Assembly: GCA_903928015.1 (NCBI GenBank)
Contig: CAIYPF010000033.1
Location: 1 to 34,536, forward strand
Origin: an uncultured Gammaproteobacteria bacterium
GTDB taxonomy: Bacteria; Pseudomonadota; Gammaproteobacteria; Pseudomonadales; UBA5518
Direction of reading: 5' to 3'
DNA: 34,536 nucleotides
A program made the translations under genes and the position numbers. Shown in pieces: positions 1 to 7,887 of this stretch (its first letter is position 1; each line of letters opens with the position of its first letter). Under the pieces are notes generated by a model. That model was not told where the DNA came from. It worked only from the letters and a program-made list of their open reading frames with translations, and searched no databases.

Positions 1-771
1 CCGGTGCCGCAGATCCTGCCCGCACCAGACGGAGCGCTCTTCCGGAACGTGCAAGTTCCCGCGGTTCCCGAAGCCCGGCAGGTGGATGTCTTCGCGTGGG
101 TCGATGGACGGCAGCTCGGCTCGGTGGAAGGCGGGGTGGAACTCGATGCCGAGGCCATACGCGGGATCTACCGCACCATAGGCTTGCTGGCCGCGCGGCT
201 GCACGAGCAGACGGCGGCCTGGACGCTGCCCGAGGGTTTTGTGCGGCACGCCTGGGATGCAGACGGGCTGGCGGGACCTGCGCCGTTCTGGGGACGCTTC
301 TGGGAACTGTCACAGTTGAACGACGATGAGCGCCGTTTGCTCGTGCAGGCGCGCGATGCGGTGCACGCGGGCCTCTCGGCCTACGGAGCAGACCCCGCCA
401 ACCAGGGCCGCTACGGCCTGATCCATGCCGATCTCGTGGCCGAGAACCTGCTGGTCGACGGCGACGAGGTACGGCTGATCGATTTCGACGACGCAGGCTT
501 CGGCTGGCATCTGTTCGAGTTGGCGACCGCGCTCTACTTCGAGAGCGACGCGCCGCACTTCGAAGCGGCCTTCGAGGCGCTGGTCGAGGGTTACCGCTCG
601 GTGCGGAGCCTCCCTGACACGCAACTCGCGCACATGCCGCTCTTCTTCGCGGCGCGCAGTTTCACCTACCTCGGCTGGATCCACACGCGCCCCGAGACCG
701 AAACCGCACGTACGCTGGGACCCATGCTGATCGACATGGCCTGCCGGGCGGCGCGGCGGTATCTGGGCTGA
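1..771 (+). CDS. APH-fold phosphotransferase/kinase (5' end missing)
   Basis: This is the C-terminal part of an aminoglycoside-phosphotransferase/choline-kinase-fold enzyme of the SrkA/homoserine-kinase-like group, which moves the ATP gamma-phosphate to a small molecule or protein Ser/Thr. Counting from the ATG at base 4, the catalytic loop HADLVAENLL gives the base D143 and metal ligand N148, and IDFDDAGFG gives the second metal-binding Asp (D160). The frame is open to the left edge, and only about 255 residues are present against roughly 330 in relatives. The N-lobe with the ATP-binding Lys therefore probably lies upstream, and the ATG at base 4 is unlikely to be the true start. Substrate cannot be told from sequence. 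SulP follows 96 bases later on the same strand. Confidence 0.85.
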   Translation, partial: PVPQILPAPDGALFRNVQVPAVPEARQVDVFAWVDGRQLGSVEGGVELDAEAIRGIYRTIGLLAARLHEQTAAWTLPEGFVRHAWDADGLAGPAPFWGRFWELSQLNDDERRLLVQARDAVHAGLSAYGADPANQGRYGLIHADLVAENLLVDGDEVRLIDFDDAGFGWHLFELATALYFESDAPHFEAAFEALVEGYRSVRSLPDTQLAHMPLFFAARSFTYLGWIHTRPETETARTLGPMLIDMACRAARRYLG

Positions 772-867
772 CCCTAAGGCGCGCTGCCGCATACCTCACC
801 CTGCCCGGCCTGCAACTGCAGTATCGTGGCAAGGACACTCCGGACAGCAGGGAAGGCTGGTGGACCG

Positions 868-2664
868 ATGAGCGACTCCGCCCCGCAAGGGCCCGTGCCT
901 CCGCAAACCGAACCGGGAGCCCGCCACCGCCCGCAGCTGACCGCGACGCCGCGAGGCTGGCTGCGCTGGCTGCCCGGTCTGCAGACCATGCGCGAGTACC
1001 AGATCAGCTGGCTGCGGCATGACGTCATGGCCGGACTCGCCCTGACCGCCGTGCTGGTGCCGGTAGGCATCGCCTACGCCGTCGCCTCCGGCGTGCCTGC
1101 CATCTGCGGCTTGTACGCCACGATTTTCGGCCTGCTTGCCTATGCCTTGTTCGGCCCGAGCCGCGTTCTGGTTCTGGGACCGGACTCTTCGCTGGTTGCC
1201 CTGATTCTCGGCGTGGTGCTGCCCTTGTCGGGTGGCGATCCGGCACGCGCCATGTCGCTGGCCGCGATGCTCGCGCTGGTGTCCGGAACGATATGCGTAC
1301 TTGCCGGCAGCCTCCGCCTGGGCTTCGTGACCGAGTTGCTTTCGAAGCCGATCCGTTATGGCTACATGAACGGCATAGCGCTGACGGTGATCGTCAGCCA
1401 GCTACCCGCCTTTTTCGGCTTCAAGATCGCCTCCGCCGGCCTGTTGCAGCAGGCATGGGCATTTTTGCAGGCGCTGGCGCAGGGCAGGACCAACCTCGTT
1501 TCGCTGGGGCTGGCCTGCGGCACATCGCTGGTGGTTCTCGTGCTCCGGCGTCGCACGGGCATACCGGGTGTGCTCGTTGCCGTGGCGGGCGCGACCCTGC
1601 TGAACGCATTCCTGGAGGAGACGCTGCGCGCGGGCGTCGACGTCGTGGGTGCCCTGCCTCAGGGCTTGCCGGCCATCCGCATACCGCTGATCCGTTTCGA
1701 CGACATCGCGCCGGTGCTGCTCGGAGGCTTGGCGGTGGCGCTGGTGTCCTTTGCCGATACAAGCGTCCTTGCACGCAGCTATGCAGCGCGTACCGGCGAC
1801 CTGCCCGACCCGAACCGGGAAATGGTGGGGCTGGGCGCCGCCAATCTGGCGGCAGGGCTTTTTCAGGGCTTTCCGGTCAGCGCGAGTGCATCGCGAACAC
1901 CCGTGGCCGAAATGGCTGGCGCAAAGACACAACTGACCGGTGTGGTAGGCGCTCTCGCCGTGTGCCTCTTGCTCGTGCTCGCACCCGGCCTGCTTGCGAG
2001 CCTGCCCCGTGCGACGCTGGCCGCGGTGGTCATCGCCTCTGCCTGTGCATTGGTGGAGGTCAGCGACCTGCGCCGCATCTACCGCATCCAGCAATGGGAA
2101 TTCTGGCTCTCGATGGGCTGCTTCGCGGGCGTGGCGCTCTTCGGCGCGATCCCGGGGATAGGGCTCGCCATCGTGGCTGCCGTCATCGAATTCCTGTGGG
2201 ACGGCTGGAGACCGCATTTCGCAGTGCTTGGCCGCGTCGAGGGCATGAAGGGTTACCACGATCTCAAACGCTACCCCGATGCGCGCCAGGTGCCGGGGCT
2301 GTTGCTGTTTCGCTGGGACGCGCCCTTGTTTTTCGCCAATGCCGAGTTGTTCCAGTCGCGTGTGCTGGAAACAGTTGCCGCCTCAGCCACGCCGGTGCGA
2401 TGGCTGGTGGTGGGCGCCGAACCGATCACCAGCGTTGATGTCACGGCCGCCGACGTGCTGGATGATCTCGACCGCATCCTGCGCGCGGCAGGCATCGAGT
2501 TGTGTTTCGCGGAAATGAAAGATCCCGTGAAGGACAAGCTCAAACGCTTCGGCCTGCACACCAACCTGGGCGAGGAGCGATTCTTTGCCACCATCGGCGA
2601 GGCCGTGAACAGCTACCTGGACATGTACGCCGTGGACTGGGTCGATTGGGAAGACCGGACCTGA
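868..2664 (+). CDS. SulP family inorganic anion transporter with STAS domain
   Basis: This is an inner-membrane SLC26/SulP transporter of about 598 residues, carrying sulfate, bicarbonate or another anion. The N-terminal hydrophobic region opens with the family signature around WLRHDVMAGLALTAVLVPVG and continues through about ten or more membrane segments. The C-terminal ~115 residues form a cytoplasmic STAS domain, including the FFANAELFQSRV stretch and the AEPITSVDVTAADVL loop. An in-frame GTG at 826 would add 14 residues, but the ATG at 868 has GGAAGG at 851-856 and gives a more usual N-terminus. No carbonic anhydrase or sulfate-assimilation gene is adjacent, so the anion is undetermined. 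It converges with the chemoreceptor gene, with 13 bases between the stop codons. Confidence 0.93.
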   Translation: MSDSAPQGPVPPQTEPGARHRPQLTATPRGWLRWLPGLQTMREYQISWLRHDVMAGLALTAVLVPVGIAYAVASGVPAICGLYATIFGLLAYALFGPSRVLVLGPDSSLVALILGVVLPLSGGDPARAMSLAAMLALVSGTICVLAGSLRLGFVTELLSKPIRYGYMNGIALTVIVSQLPAFFGFKIASAGLLQQAWAFLQALAQGRTNLVSLGLACGTSLVVLVLRRRTGIPGVLVAVAGATLLNAFLEETLRAGVDVVGALPQGLPAIRIPLIRFDDIAPVLLGGLAVALVSFADTSVLARSYAARTGDLPDPNREMVGLGAANLAAGLFQGFPVSASASRTPVAEMAGAKTQLTGVVGALAVCLLLVLAPGLLASLPRATLAAVVIASACALVEVSDLRRIYRIQQWEFWLSMGCFAGVALFGAIPGIGLAIVAAVIEFLWDGWRPHFAVLGRVEGMKGYHDLKRYPDARQVPGLLLFRWDAPLFFANAELFQSRVLETVAASATPVRWLVVGAEPITSVDVTAADVLDDLDRILRAAGIELCFAEMKDPVKDKLKRFGLHTNLGEERFFATIGEAVNSYLDMYAVDWVDWEDRT

Positions 2665-2674
2665 GAAGACGACC

Positions 2675-2692
2675 GCTTCAGCTTTGTGAAGC
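2675..2692. terminator. Small hairpin between convergent SulP and chemoreceptor genes
   Basis: GCTTCA (2675-2680) and TGAAGC (2687-2692) form a perfect six-base inverted repeat with a six-base loop. It lies 10 bases past the SulP stop and overlaps the last codons of the chemoreceptor gene. There is no T-tract on either side, so at best this is a weak transcription end. Confidence 0.25.
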
Positions 2693-4162
2693 TGATGGCT
2701 GCTGACGCGCCCCTACGCTCATCTCCAGCGCGGCAACCACAGCTCTCAGCGAGGTCGCTTGCGTCATCAATTCGTCAGCGGCTGCCGAGCCCTCCTCTGC
2801 GCCGGCAGCGGCCTGCTGCGTCACATCCTCGATCTGCTCCAGCGCGCTGCTGATGCGCGACAGCGCACGCAATTGCTCGCGGCTGCCCTGCTGGACTTCG
2901 TCGACAAGGGAACGCACTCCCGAGGACTGCTCGGTCAGCGTCCGGATGGCGGCGGCAACGTCGTTCACCTTGCGTTTCCCCGAGCGCGATCGGTCAATGG
3001 ACTCCTCGATCAGCTCAGCGGTCTCGCGCGCCGCCTGTGCGCAACGCTGGGCGAGGTTGCGTACCTCGTCGGCGACCACCGCGAAACCGAGCCCTGCCTC
3101 ACCCGCACGCGCCGCCTCCACCGCGGCATTCAGCGCAAGGATGTTCGTCTGGAAGGCGATCTCGTCGATCACCTTGTTGATGCGCGAGATGCGACCGCCC
3201 GCCGTGTCTATCTCGTCCATGGCAACGACCATATCTTCCAGAAGCGCAACCGTGCCCTGGAACTGGCCCTGTTCCCGGCTGACCAGATCACCCGCAGAGC
3301 TCGTTTTCTGCGCATTCGTGGTCGCCATGGAACTCGTCTCACGGGTCGAGGCTGCGATGTTTTCGATCGACGCGACCTGCTCGGCGGTTCCCTGCGCAAG
3401 CGAACGGCTGGCCGACGCAACCTGCGATGCGCCGCTTGCAACGTTCTCCGATGTCGCCGAGAGCGCGTCGATCGCCATTCGGAGGGCTCTCGCGTGACCG
3501 CGAATGCTGGCCCAGGTGATGGCAACGGCGAGCGCTGCAAGGCCGATAACCGACAGCATCAGCAGTCCGCTGCGCGCCTGCGCGCTCTTTACGGTCGAAT
3601 CCGTGCGCAGATCGAGCATTGCCTCGAAGGCACTGATCGGCTGCATGATCTTTTTCTTGTCCTCGTGGTATTTCGCGTCGTGCATGATCCGCCGCGCCAT
3701 TGCGAGGTCAGGCGCGGCCTTGCGCGAGTAACCGCCCTTGCCATCCTCGAACTCGCCCTTGACCGCGTGCATGGCGATGGTCTCGGTGGTCACCAGTGCG
3801 TTGGAGTTGTCCTCGGACTCCTTCAGCTTGGCGAACTCCTCGTCCGTGAAACCCTGCTCCTCCATCAGTCGCCGCAACGCCACAGTGCGGCCATCGGGTC
3901 TCGGCCTGCTGCCGTTGCGGACGTCCAGGATGTGCCAGTACGCATCTTCGTAGGCGGAATCTGCCGTGACCACATAGGTTCTGGCGAGGCGCGTCAACTC
4001 CTCGGAACTGGTGCGAAGTTCATTGGCCAGCCGGTAAGACTGGTAGCGATTCGCCTGCGCCTGGTTGAGGGCGTTCAGGTTCCACAGGGCGAGTGCCGAC
4101 AGGAGCACGAGGCCGAACACCGGCAAGAGCGTCGTCAGCTGGAGTCGTTTGAGCGTATTCAT
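2678..4162 (-). CDS. Methyl-accepting chemotaxis protein, apparently without HAMP domain
   Basis: This is a 494-residue chemoreceptor that would relay ligand binding to CheA/CheW. One membrane helix lies at about residues 8-28 and a second at about 198-220, enclosing a ~165-residue helical periplasmic sensor region. The signalling tip at about 332-375 is classic ([19 protein letters not shown], then [14 protein letters not shown]). After the second helix only a short linker ([14 protein letters not shown]) precedes the adaptation-helix heptads, and the usual ~50-residue HAMP module is not recognisable. There is no C-terminal CheR/CheB pentapeptide. The start at 4162 has a GGAGGAG ribosome site; an upstream extension in frame looks non-coding. 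No other chemotaxis gene is present, so it is probably an orphan receptor. Confidence 0.93.
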   Translation of the reverse strand: MNTLKRLQLTTLLPVFGLVLLSALALWNLNALNQAQANRYQSYRLANELRTSSEELTRLARTYVVTADSAYEDAYWHILDVRNGSRPRPDGRTVALRRLMEEQGFTDEEFAKLKESEDNSNALVTTETIAMHAVKGEFEDGKGGYSRKAAPDLAMARRIMHDAKYHEDKKKIMQPISAFEAMLDLRTDSTVKSAQARSGLLMLSVIGLAALAVAITWASIRGHARALRMAIDALSATSENVASGASQVASASRSLAQGTAEQVASIENIAASTRETSSMATTNAQKTSSAGDLVSREQGQFQGTVALLEDMVVAMDEIDTAGGRISRINKVIDEIAFQTNILALNAAVEAARAGEAGLGFAVVADEVRNLAQRCAQAARETAELIEESIDRSRSGKRKVNDVAAAIRTLTEQSSGVRSLVDEVQQGSREQLRALSRISSALEQIEDVTQQAAAGAEEGSAAADELMTQATSLRAVVAALEMSVGARQQPSASQS

Positions 4163-4298
4163 TGTTTTCTCCTCCCCGGGCCCCAGGGGCACCCGACGAG
4201 TTCGAACTTCCGGAGATCGGGCGCACGGAGTGTAGTCTGATCGGGGGCCACGCGCGGCCACGCCATCCCCACCACCTCCACGCCGGGCAGGTGCGCCG

Positions 4299-5228
4299 CT
4301 AATGGGCGTCGGGCTTCAGTTCGCCAGCGCGAATAGCCACGTTGAGAACGTTTTCTTTCATGGGGATCGGGCAGGTGGCATAGGCAGTGAACGCACAGGG
4401 TGGATTTACCGCGCGGTTGAAATCCAGCAGGACATGGCCATTTTCCGGCATCCGGGTATTCAGAAAGCGTGCGGCGCCATAGGTTTCGTGGGCGCTGGTG
4501 TGATCGCGAAACACAAAAAACAATGAATCCCCCTCGATGATTGGGGTCAGTTCGACGGTTTCGCCGTCCGCGGTGAAACGCGCCAGCCCCGGCGCTGTCT
4601 GTTCGTTTATGTTTCCAAGGACATCCGGAACACCCACTTTTCTGGGTGGGTCAAACGGAACCCAATCTGCGTCGATCCGGAAAGACGGATTCGGGGCATA
4701 CCAGCGTCGCCCGGAGAAGTGTCGGCGTGCTTCGGAATCTTCGTCTTTCACGCGAACCGCTATGCCGTTTTTTCGTTTGATGACGAAGAACTTCACATGC
4801 CCCGACTTCACCGTCGCGGGAGCAACGCCGTCAACGGCGTCATCATTCAAATCAACCGGGCTTACGCGGTCGCGGGCCTTGAGGGGTGTGCCGTCGATTT
4901 CAACGTCAGCGGCAAGCGTGAGCGAAACCTTTTCGCCGAGCAGTGAAAGTGTGCCAACGCTTTTTGCGGCCGAGGGGGCAAGTGTGATGGCATTGCCCGG
5001 ATCGGACCCGATGGTGGTGTCGCCTTGTTTCAGCCAGAAAAGTCCGACAACGGTCAGCCAGCCTTCGGGGCCGCGCAAACTCTCTTCGGCCCTGCTTCGG
5101 TACTCAGTGATCTCCTTTTCGTAGGCGGGATCCACCTGGAACTCCTGTCGGCGTTGCCCGGAAAAACAAACCCCCGCAAAGGCAGTGACGCCAATCAGAA
5201 CACACGCCGGGATTTTTGTTTTCGTCAT
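4299..5228 (-). CDS. DUF1684 family protein, exported or membrane-anchored
   Basis: This 309-residue protein matches the DUF1684 family, whose molecular function is not established. Recognisable family features are the [20 protein letters not shown] block near residues 56-75, a central [11 protein letters not shown] segment, [19 protein letters not shown], and the near-invariant C-terminal part [19 protein letters not shown]. The N-terminus (residues 1-24) is hydrophobic after a short basic start and looks like a signal sequence. A Cys at residue 21 is not in a canonical lipobox. Sampled lines of this gene are about 47-57 % GC, clearly below the neighbours, which suggests a different origin. 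The ribosome site is weak. It reads toward the chemoreceptor gene with 136 bases between them. Confidence 0.88.
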   Translation of the reverse strand: MTKTKIPACVLIGVTAFAGVCFSGQRRQEFQVDPAYEKEITEYRSRAEESLRGPEGWLTVVGLFWLKQGDTTIGSDPGNAITLAPSAAKSVGTLSLLGEKVSLTLAADVEIDGTPLKARDRVSPVDLNDDAVDGVAPATVKSGHVKFFVIKRKNGIAVRVKDEDSEARRHFSGRRWYAPNPSFRIDADWVPFDPPRKVGVPDVLGNINEQTAPGLARFTADGETVELTPIIEGDSLFFVFRDHTSAHETYGAARFLNTRMPENGHVLLDFNRAVNPPCAFTAYATCPIPMKENVLNVAIRAGELKPDAH

Positions 5229-5262
5229 ACCCGAAAAAGCCTTTGGTTGTTCTTCAACCTGA

Positions 5263-5276
5263 AGCAGGCGCCTGCT
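5263..5276. promoter_or_regulatory. 14-base perfect palindrome upstream of DUF1684 gene
   Basis: AGCAGGCGCCTGCT is a perfect inverted repeat 35 bases upstream of the DUF1684 start, in the 191-base gap before the next gene. Its size and place would suit a dimeric regulator, but no known consensus is recognised. It could be chance in GC-rich DNA. Confidence 0.25.
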
Positions 5277-5367
5277 GTCGGTTGCGTTGCAATCTACGCG
5301 GTTCGGGGAGTCACCTCAAATTGCTCGACCCTGGATGGGCTCAGCCCGCCCGTTTGCGCTCACAACC

Positions 5368-5390
5368 AAAAAAGCTGTCGCGGCAACGCG
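5368..5390 (-). terminator. Possible intrinsic terminator after the 106-residue protein gene
   Basis: On the minus strand, a short CGCG/CGCG stem with a four-base loop (5379-5390) is followed a few bases later by six T residues (complement of the A-run 5368-5373). It lies about 30 bases beyond the stop of the 5420-5740 gene. The stem is short, so this is tentative. Confidence 0.3.
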
Positions 5391-5419
5391 CTGTAAGCGG
5401 GCTCCCCGCCAAAGCGCCA

Positions 5420-5740
5420 TCAATGGCGGATGGCCGTCCGGGCACTGCTATCGGTGGAGGACCACTGCGCAAGGCGGAGTGCGAGGAGCATCTCGCGCTG
5501 ATGCCGGCGCTCCTCTTCCGCGGCCCGGAAGAGGCGCAACTCATCGTTGAAACGCTTCGCCAGCAGCCGCAGGAAATCGATGATCCGATCGTGCTCTGCG
5601 GAGTCTGCGATATCCGGCAAGCCCTGCTCGGTGCTGCGCACGTACAGCTGCAGCAGGCTGCCAACCTCGCGCATCTCCGTCTCGCTCGCGACACGGCCAT
5701 CGGGAAGGTGGATAGCGAGGGGGCCAGGTATGTGATCCAT
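5420..5740 (-). CDS. Small hypothetical helical protein (106 aa)
   Basis: This small reading frame is not recognised as a known family. The product is acidic to neutral at the N-terminus. The middle (about residues 48-90) is strongly amphipathic and helical, with heptad-like Leu/Ile spacing and runs of Glu/Arg (DFLRLLAKRFNDELRLFRAA, then EEERRHQREMLLALR), so it could form a coiled coil or bind a partner. The overlapping 5341-5748 frame is Ser/Arg/Cys-rich and looks like a shadow. No good ribosome site precedes the ATG at 5740. Instead a long hairpin ends just upstream, which may control translation. No membrane segment or signal peptide is visible. Confidence 0.55.
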   Translation of the reverse strand: MDHIPGPLAIHLPDGRVASETEMREVGSLLQLYVRSTEQGLPDIADSAEHDRIIDFLRLLAKRFNDELRLFRAAEEERRHQREMLLALRLAQWSSTDSSARTAIRH

Positions 5741-5746
5741 GTGTGC

Positions 5747-5801
5747 ATCCGTCTTTCGGTCGCGCCTCCGGAGCGGAGGCGTCTTACCGATATAGACGGA
5801 T
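5747..5801 (-). promoter_or_regulatory. Long three-part stem-loop in the 5' leader of the 106-aa protein gene
   Basis: Three nested arms pair: 5747-5754 with 5794-5801 (8 bp, ATCCGTCT/AGACGGAT), 5756-5760 with 5786-5790 (5 bp), and 5763-5769 with 5775-5781 (7 bp, CGCCTCC/GGAGGCG). Small internal loops separate them. On the minus-strand transcript its 3' foot ends 6 bases before the ATG at 5740, so it would cover the ribosome-binding region. A second copy of the outer arm at 5819-5826 could pair in competition with 5794-5801. No known riboswitch consensus is recognised. Confidence 0.45.
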
Positions 5802-5851
5802 CACAGGAGCAGTGGTTCAGACGGATCGTGTAAAAGGTTGTAACAGCAGAA

Positions 5852-5912
5852 GCGCCCCTACGCCCTTCTCCAGCGCGGCATCTACCGCACCATCGGCACG
5901 TTGGCCCCGCGC
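5852..5912. pseudogene. Possible mosaic of short gene fragments (chemoreceptor 3' end and kinase)
   Basis: Bases 5852-5879 match 2707-2734, inside the 3' end of the chemoreceptor gene, at 26 of 28 positions. Bases 5874-5912 match 160-198 of the APH-fold kinase gene at about 32 of 39 positions, and translate on the plus strand to the same peptide, RGIYRTIG. The two matches overlap at CGCGGC. This gap between two minus-strand genes has no intact gene, so a relic of recombined fragments is plausible, but the matches are short. Confidence 0.35.
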
Positions 5913-5933
5913 CAGCGCCCGCCGCTCGCCGTC

Positions 5934-6902
5934 TCAGAGCGGCGAGCGCGCGATCGACAGCAGTTCCCGGGTATCGATGGTGGACGCGCGGCGCTGGATA
6001 TCTGCGGCATAGCGCGGTGCGAGCGATTTCGCTTCGGGCAAGAGCTCCTGGAACGTGGACTGGAGCAAGGCCGTGCTCATCTGTCGCCCACCCGCGTAAT
6101 AGCGCTCGGCAACACGCCCCAGCGCCCAGGTACTCGCGAAGCTCATCCCCGAACTCGCGGCCTGCCGGCCCACCGAGCGTCCAAGCCCGCCGAGCACGCT
6201 GCCCAGCACGCCGCCGAGCAGCTTGCGACCTACCTGCTCCAGATACTGCGAGCCCAGGCCCACGCCGACGGTGGCGATGAAATCCTTCGCCTGACTCGCA
6301 TCCATCGGGTAGCCGTACGAGCGCCCGATGCGGTACACGAGCCGCACTTGCAGCGGAATGATGGCGAGCGTCGAGAGCGACTCGGGCAGCAGTTCCAGCG
6401 CTGCGTTCAGGATCGAGGCGTCGAGGACCATGCGGTCCATCTGATCGCGCGGGATGTCGCTTGCGCGAGGAGCTCCAGCCGGCGCCGGCGGTGGCGCAGC
6501 CGGCAGGACGTCCGCGCTGGCGGCGATGCCCTCCGCACGCTCGGAAAACGCCGCCGCGCGCGGCGCAGCGATGCCCAGCGCGACGGCGAGGCGCTCGAGA
6601 AAAGCCCGCTCAGCGGGGGTCTGCACGCCATCGGCATCGCAGACGCCCACGGCCATCTCGTAGGCGAGCGAACGCGCCTCCGGAGACACGAGCCTTGCCG
6701 CAAGGGCTTCGGGCTCGGGTTTCTTCAAAAGCACCTCTCGGTACAGCGCGGCGAGGTTCAGACCACCCTCACTGTCCAGTGCATCGGCGACATCGCGGAT
6801 CGCAGCGCGCTCGCGCTCGTCCTTGGTGCCGTCGGCAAACGCCGCCACCAGCGCAATGGAAAGGATGGCTTCCTGCTGGCTGCGGTCTAATACATCGCTC
6901 AT
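5934..6902 (-). CDS. TerB-like domain plus DUF697 (YcjF-like) protein
   Basis: This 322-residue protein has two parts. Residues ~8-125 look like a TerB/tellurite-resistance-type helical domain, with the metal-site-like FADGTKDERER early on and a second CDADGVQTPAERAFLERLA repeat-like segment. An Ala/Pro linker (about 135-150) follows. Residues ~160-300 resemble DUF697, known from YcjF and GTPase-associated membrane proteins, with weakly hydrophobic Gly-rich helices (LLGGVLGSVLGGLGRSVG). The role is not established; members are often linked to stress or the envelope. The start at 6902 has GGAG eight bases upstream. It stands alone, with a 180-base gap on the upstream side that shows no gene. 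Confidence 0.8.
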   Translation of the reverse strand: MSDVLDRSQQEAILSIALVAAFADGTKDERERAAIRDVADALDSEGGLNLAALYREVLLKKPEPEALAARLVSPEARSLAYEMAVGVCDADGVQTPAERAFLERLAVALGIAAPRAAAFSERAEGIAASADVLPAAPPPAPAGAPRASDIPRDQMDRMVLDASILNAALELLPESLSTLAIIPLQVRLVYRIGRSYGYPMDASQAKDFIATVGVGLGSQYLEQVGRKLLGGVLGSVLGGLGRSVGRQAASSGMSFASTWALGRVAERYYAGGRQMSTALLQSTFQELLPEAKSLAPRYAADIQRRASTIDTRELLSIARSPL

Positions 6903-7082
6903 GGTGAAGTCTCCGTCCGGGTGGGCAAAGATGAGGCACGCTCCGACCCTAACGGGGCCGGAGTACAGAGGGGGAGGCTGCCCGATGCGCGTGCGCGAAG
7001 GCGAAACATCATCCCTTGCCCGGGAGTCTACGCCCGGCGCGTGCCGGACAGATTGCCCGCCTCGCCCCGCCCGCCACCCCGC

Positions 7083-7838
7083 TCAGAAATAGGCCTGCCC
7101 GCCGTCTACCGCAATGCTCTGCCCGGTGACGTAACCTGCCTCATCGGTGCACAGCATGACCGCGAATCGGCCGATGTCGCGTTCGCAACTGCCGACACGG
7201 CCAAGCGGTATGGACTGCAGGAAGGCATCGCGGTCACCGGCGATGCTGGTTCCCATCCAGTCCATGAGGGCCGGGGAATCGGCGCAGGGAAGGATCGTGT
7301 TGACGCGTATGCCGTCCTTCGCCCACTCGCAGGCCGCCGCGCGGCTGAGCGAGCGGATGGCCTCTTTCACGCAGGCATAGGTGCCGTAATAGGCAAAATC
7401 CCAGCGCATCGCGGAAGTGCTGCCCAGGTTGATGATGCTGCCGCCTCCCTTGAGGTACGGGTAGCAGAGCTTCATGAGCCGGAAAGATGCGAGCGGCCCC
7501 GACTCCCAGCCCGCGTTGAACGCCTCGTCGCTCACCGACATCAACGGCCCGAGCGCAACCTCCTGGGCATTGTTGACGAGGATGTTCAGCGCACCGAAAG
7601 CCTGCACCACATCCGCAACAGAACGTTCGAGCGCGGCGGGATCCTTGACGTCGCAGGGCAACGCCAGCGCACGACCACCGCGTTCACCGATCCCCGCGCA
7701 GGTCTCGTCGAGTTTGCTGGCCGTTCTCCCCAGCACGGCCACGGACGCACCTTCGGCCGCCATGGCGAGGGCAATACCTCGTCCGACGCCTTGCCCCGCG
7801 CCTGTGACCAGCGCCACCTTTCCGTCGAGCTTTCCCAT
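7083..7838 (-). CDS. SDR family NAD(P)-dependent oxidoreductase
   Basis: This is a classical short-chain dehydrogenase of 251 residues, which oxidises or reduces an alcohol/carbonyl using NAD(P). The cofactor glycine motif TGAGQGVG is at residues 12-19 and the NNA motif at about 89-91 (with Gln following, where Gly is usual). The catalytic Ser is near 140-142, with Tyr154 and Lys158 as YACVK, and the C-terminus carries VTGQSIAVDGG. It starts 49 bases after the dioxygenase-like gene on the same strand, so the two are probably co-transcribed and act on one substrate. Substrate is not identifiable. Confidence 0.92.
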   Translation of the reverse strand: MGKLDGKVALVTGAGQGVGRGIALAMAAEGASVAVLGRTASKLDETCAGIGERGGRALALPCDVKDPAALERSVADVVQAFGALNILVNNAQEVALGPLMSVSDEAFNAGWESGPLASFRLMKLCYPYLKGGGSIINLGSTSAMRWDFAYYGTYACVKEAIRSLSRAAACEWAKDGIRVNTILPCADSPALMDWMGTSIAGDRDAFLQSIPLGRVGSCERDIGRFAVMLCTDEAGYVTGQSIAVDGGQAYF

Positions 7839-7887
7839 GTGTCCCCCTGTGCGTGGACCTGGAACAGGCCCCTGAATGATCCGTCAG

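Noticed and set aside
2759-4240. 493-residue open frame antisense to the chemoreceptor gene
   Set aside because: It is rich in Arg, His and Leu with no recognisable domain and mirrors a well-supported gene; long antisense frames are expected in GC-rich DNA.
5216-5833. 205-residue plus-strand frame opposite the 106-aa gene
   Set aside because: No domain and uneven composition; the minus-strand 106-aa frame has coherent helical, charged character.
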